A DNA stretch of 64,000 nt from Lentzea atacamensis (GTDB lineage Bacteria; Actinomycetota; Actinomycetes; Mycobacteriales; Pseudonocardiaceae), in contig NZ_QLTT01000006.1 in NCBI RefSeq assembly GCF_003269295.1, forward strand, positions 372,001-436,000, read 5' to 3'. Made by a program: the position numbers and the translations under genes. Positions 63,124 through 64,000 of this stretch are shown here, in pieces. The notes beneath the pieces are model-generated. The model did no database searches and was not told the DNA's origin. It saw only the letters and a program-made list of their open reading frames with translations. Positions within the stretch are counted from its first letter, which is position 1, and every line of letters begins with the position of its first letter.

Positions 63124-63585
63124 TCAGGTGTGCGGGCCGAGTACGGGCTGGCCACCCCGGACGCCGCGGTAGCCGGGCTCCCACGGCCAGTGGCCGCGCT
63201 CGTCGGCGTGCACCAGCTGGACTGCCGACACCGTGGTGCCGTACAGCGCTGTGGCGGTGTTCAGATGTGCAGCTGGGTCCGCCACTGGCACGGCCTCCAC
63301 CAGCGGGCCGTCGCGAAGCCGGAATCGTTGCCCGGCAATGGGATCGTTGAAGAAGAGCTGGTACGCCGCCTCGGCGCCCAGCAGGTCGGCGGCGGGGTCC
63401 AGCGGCATGCCGGTGAGCACCAGCTCCGGACGCGAGTGTTCGGTGAGGCCGACGGTGTACGCCCAGGGTGGGTGCACACGGTCCCCTTCGACGCCTTGGA
63501 CGTACCAGCCGTAGTCGTGGATCTTGCCGCGGACCAGCTCCAGGTACGCCGCCGTGCTGCCCTTGTTGTCGCATTTCCAGCACAT
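63124..63585 (-). CDS. DUF4262 family protein
   Basis: The 153-residue cytosolic protein has an N-terminal MCWKCDNKGS with a CxxC pair, then the DUF4262 features HDYGWYVQGVEGD, PPWAYTVGLTEHSRPELVLT and a final PWEPGYRGVRGGQPVLG. Function is unknown. It ends 13 bp from the LysR gene stop, converging on it. Confidence 0.85.
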   Translation of the reverse strand: MCWKCDNKGSTAAYLELVRGKIHDYGWYVQGVEGDRVHPPWAYTVGLTEHSRPELVLTGMPLDPAADLLGAEAAYQLFFNDPIAGQRFRLRDGPLVEAVPVADPAAHLNTATALYGTTVSAVQLVHADERGHWPWEPGYRGVRGGQPVLGPHT

Positions 63586-63685
63586 GACTTCCTCCTCGTG
63601 GTGAGGGCTCCAGTGTGCTGACGGGGTCTGACAAGATCGTTTACGACGACCCCGCGGCCGAAGCCTGCCCCAACGATCATTGACG

Positions 63686-63706
63686 TTAGTAAAGAAGGTT
63701 TCCTAA
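63686..63706. promoter_or_regulatory. 21-bp imperfect palindrome upstream of the phosphatase gene
   Basis: The sequence begins TTAGTAAAG and ends GTTTCCTAA, so the outer bases TTAG-x-AAA and TTT-x-CTAA are inverted. It lies 10 bp before the start codon, where it could be an operator or overlap the promoter. The regulator is unknown. Confidence 0.45.
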
Positions 63707-63716
63707 TTTCGGAACC

Positions 63717-64000
63717 ATGAGTGAGCCTCCGCGACGCAGGTCACAGAACGGTCCACGCCTTCAGGAGCTGTACGAGGACGCCAAGCGGAGGTACTCGCGG
63801 CGCAGCCTGTTCCGGGTCGGAGCGGGAGCCGCGCTGGCCACCGGGCTGGGCACCGGGACCGCGGCGGCGTCCAGCAGCTTCCAGGTGCCGACGGTGCTGC
63901 TCGACGAGAGCGTCACGGACGGCGGGGCGCTGAGGCCGTTCGGGCGGCATCTGGCGTTCGGGGCGGATCCGGCGAGGCAGGTCGTGGTGTCCTGGCAGGT
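63717..64000 (+). CDS. Tat-exported metallophosphoesterase (purple acid phosphatase type), 3' end missing
   Basis: ATG 63717 opens a twin-arginine signal (YSRRSLFRVGAGAALATGLG) followed by HLAFGADPARQVVVSWQV, the N-terminal fibronectin-like domain of purple acid phosphatases. About 94 residues are visible before the window ends, so the metal-binding phosphatase domain cannot be checked. Folded export by Tat suits a metalloenzyme. Confidence 0.75.
   Translation, partial: MSEPPRRRSQNGPRLQELYEDAKRRYSRRSLFRVGAGAALATGLGTGTAAASSSFQVPTVLLDESVTDGGALRPFGRHLAFGADPARQVVVSWQ

Overview
This is a GC-rich actinobacterial chromosome window that looks like the family Pseudonocardiaceae (Lentzea, Saccharothrix or Lechevalieria type). 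That placement is inferred from codon bias, frequent GTG/TTG starts, 1-4 bp stop/start overlaps and actinobacterial gene neighbourhoods; no 16S gene is present. Most of the window is ordinary core genome. About 80 genes or gene remnants were identified, with two tRNAs.

Region 1-14.1 kb is housekeeping, mostly on the minus strand: rsmI, metG, tatD, rpfB, rsmA, a methionine ABC importer (metN-metI-metQ), ispE and an ABC-F protein, with pmt on the plus strand. The metNIQ leader carries a compact SAM-clan riboswitch followed at once by a 28-codon leader peptide. A 108-bp inverted-repeat element lies between ispE and the ABC-F gene. A decayed PadR/ABC-2 permease locus sits beside metG.

Region 14.1-22.5 kb holds an ECF sigma/anti-sigma pair, a secreted protein behind a 33-bp palindrome, a Ser/Thr kinase with an N-terminal membrane part, two small proteins of type VII secretion flavour, a SEFIR-SseB fusion, a cupin, a broken lipoprotein and tRNA-Ala(CGC). 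Region 22.5-27.2 kb is the divisome module glpR-rimJ-glp with galU, 5-formyl-THF cyclo-ligase and FmdB.

Region 27.2-44.5 kb contains mscL, a MoaB-type protein, a two-component pair and a PepD/HtrA protease. A galactoside cluster follows (galT, deoR, GH42 beta-galactosidase and a divergent sugar ABC transporter lacking its own ATPase), then lepB, mprB-mprA, a TRIC-type channel and a nucleotidyltransferase-like protein. The mycobacterial order mprA-mprB-pepD-moaB-mscL is recognisable but split by the galactoside genes.

Region 44.5-51 kb has a methyltransferase pseudogene, an Eis-type acetyltransferase, a hydroxyacyl-CoA dehydrogenase with an EthD protein, a histidine phosphatase, and a zinc-starvation ribosome cluster. 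In that cluster rpmF, rpmE2 and an Mrf/COG0523 protein diverge from rpmB, rpmG, rpsN and rpsR around a Zur-type palindrome.

Region 51-64 kb is more accessory: BluB, a TPR-GGDEF protein, an orphan NarL regulator, a secreted penicillin-acylase-type enzyme with a discoidin domain, an FkbM methyltransferase and tRNA-Arg(CCU). A roughly 2-kb segment bounded by a 31-bp direct repeat follows the tRNA, then a CTP-synthase-C-terminal-related protein paired with a LysR regulator, a DUF4262 protein and the start of a Tat-exported phosphatase. Several genes (T7SS-like, lipoprotein, methyltransferase, amidase, possibly the 28.3-kb gene) are interrupted by frameshifts, so either sequence indels or real decay must be considered.
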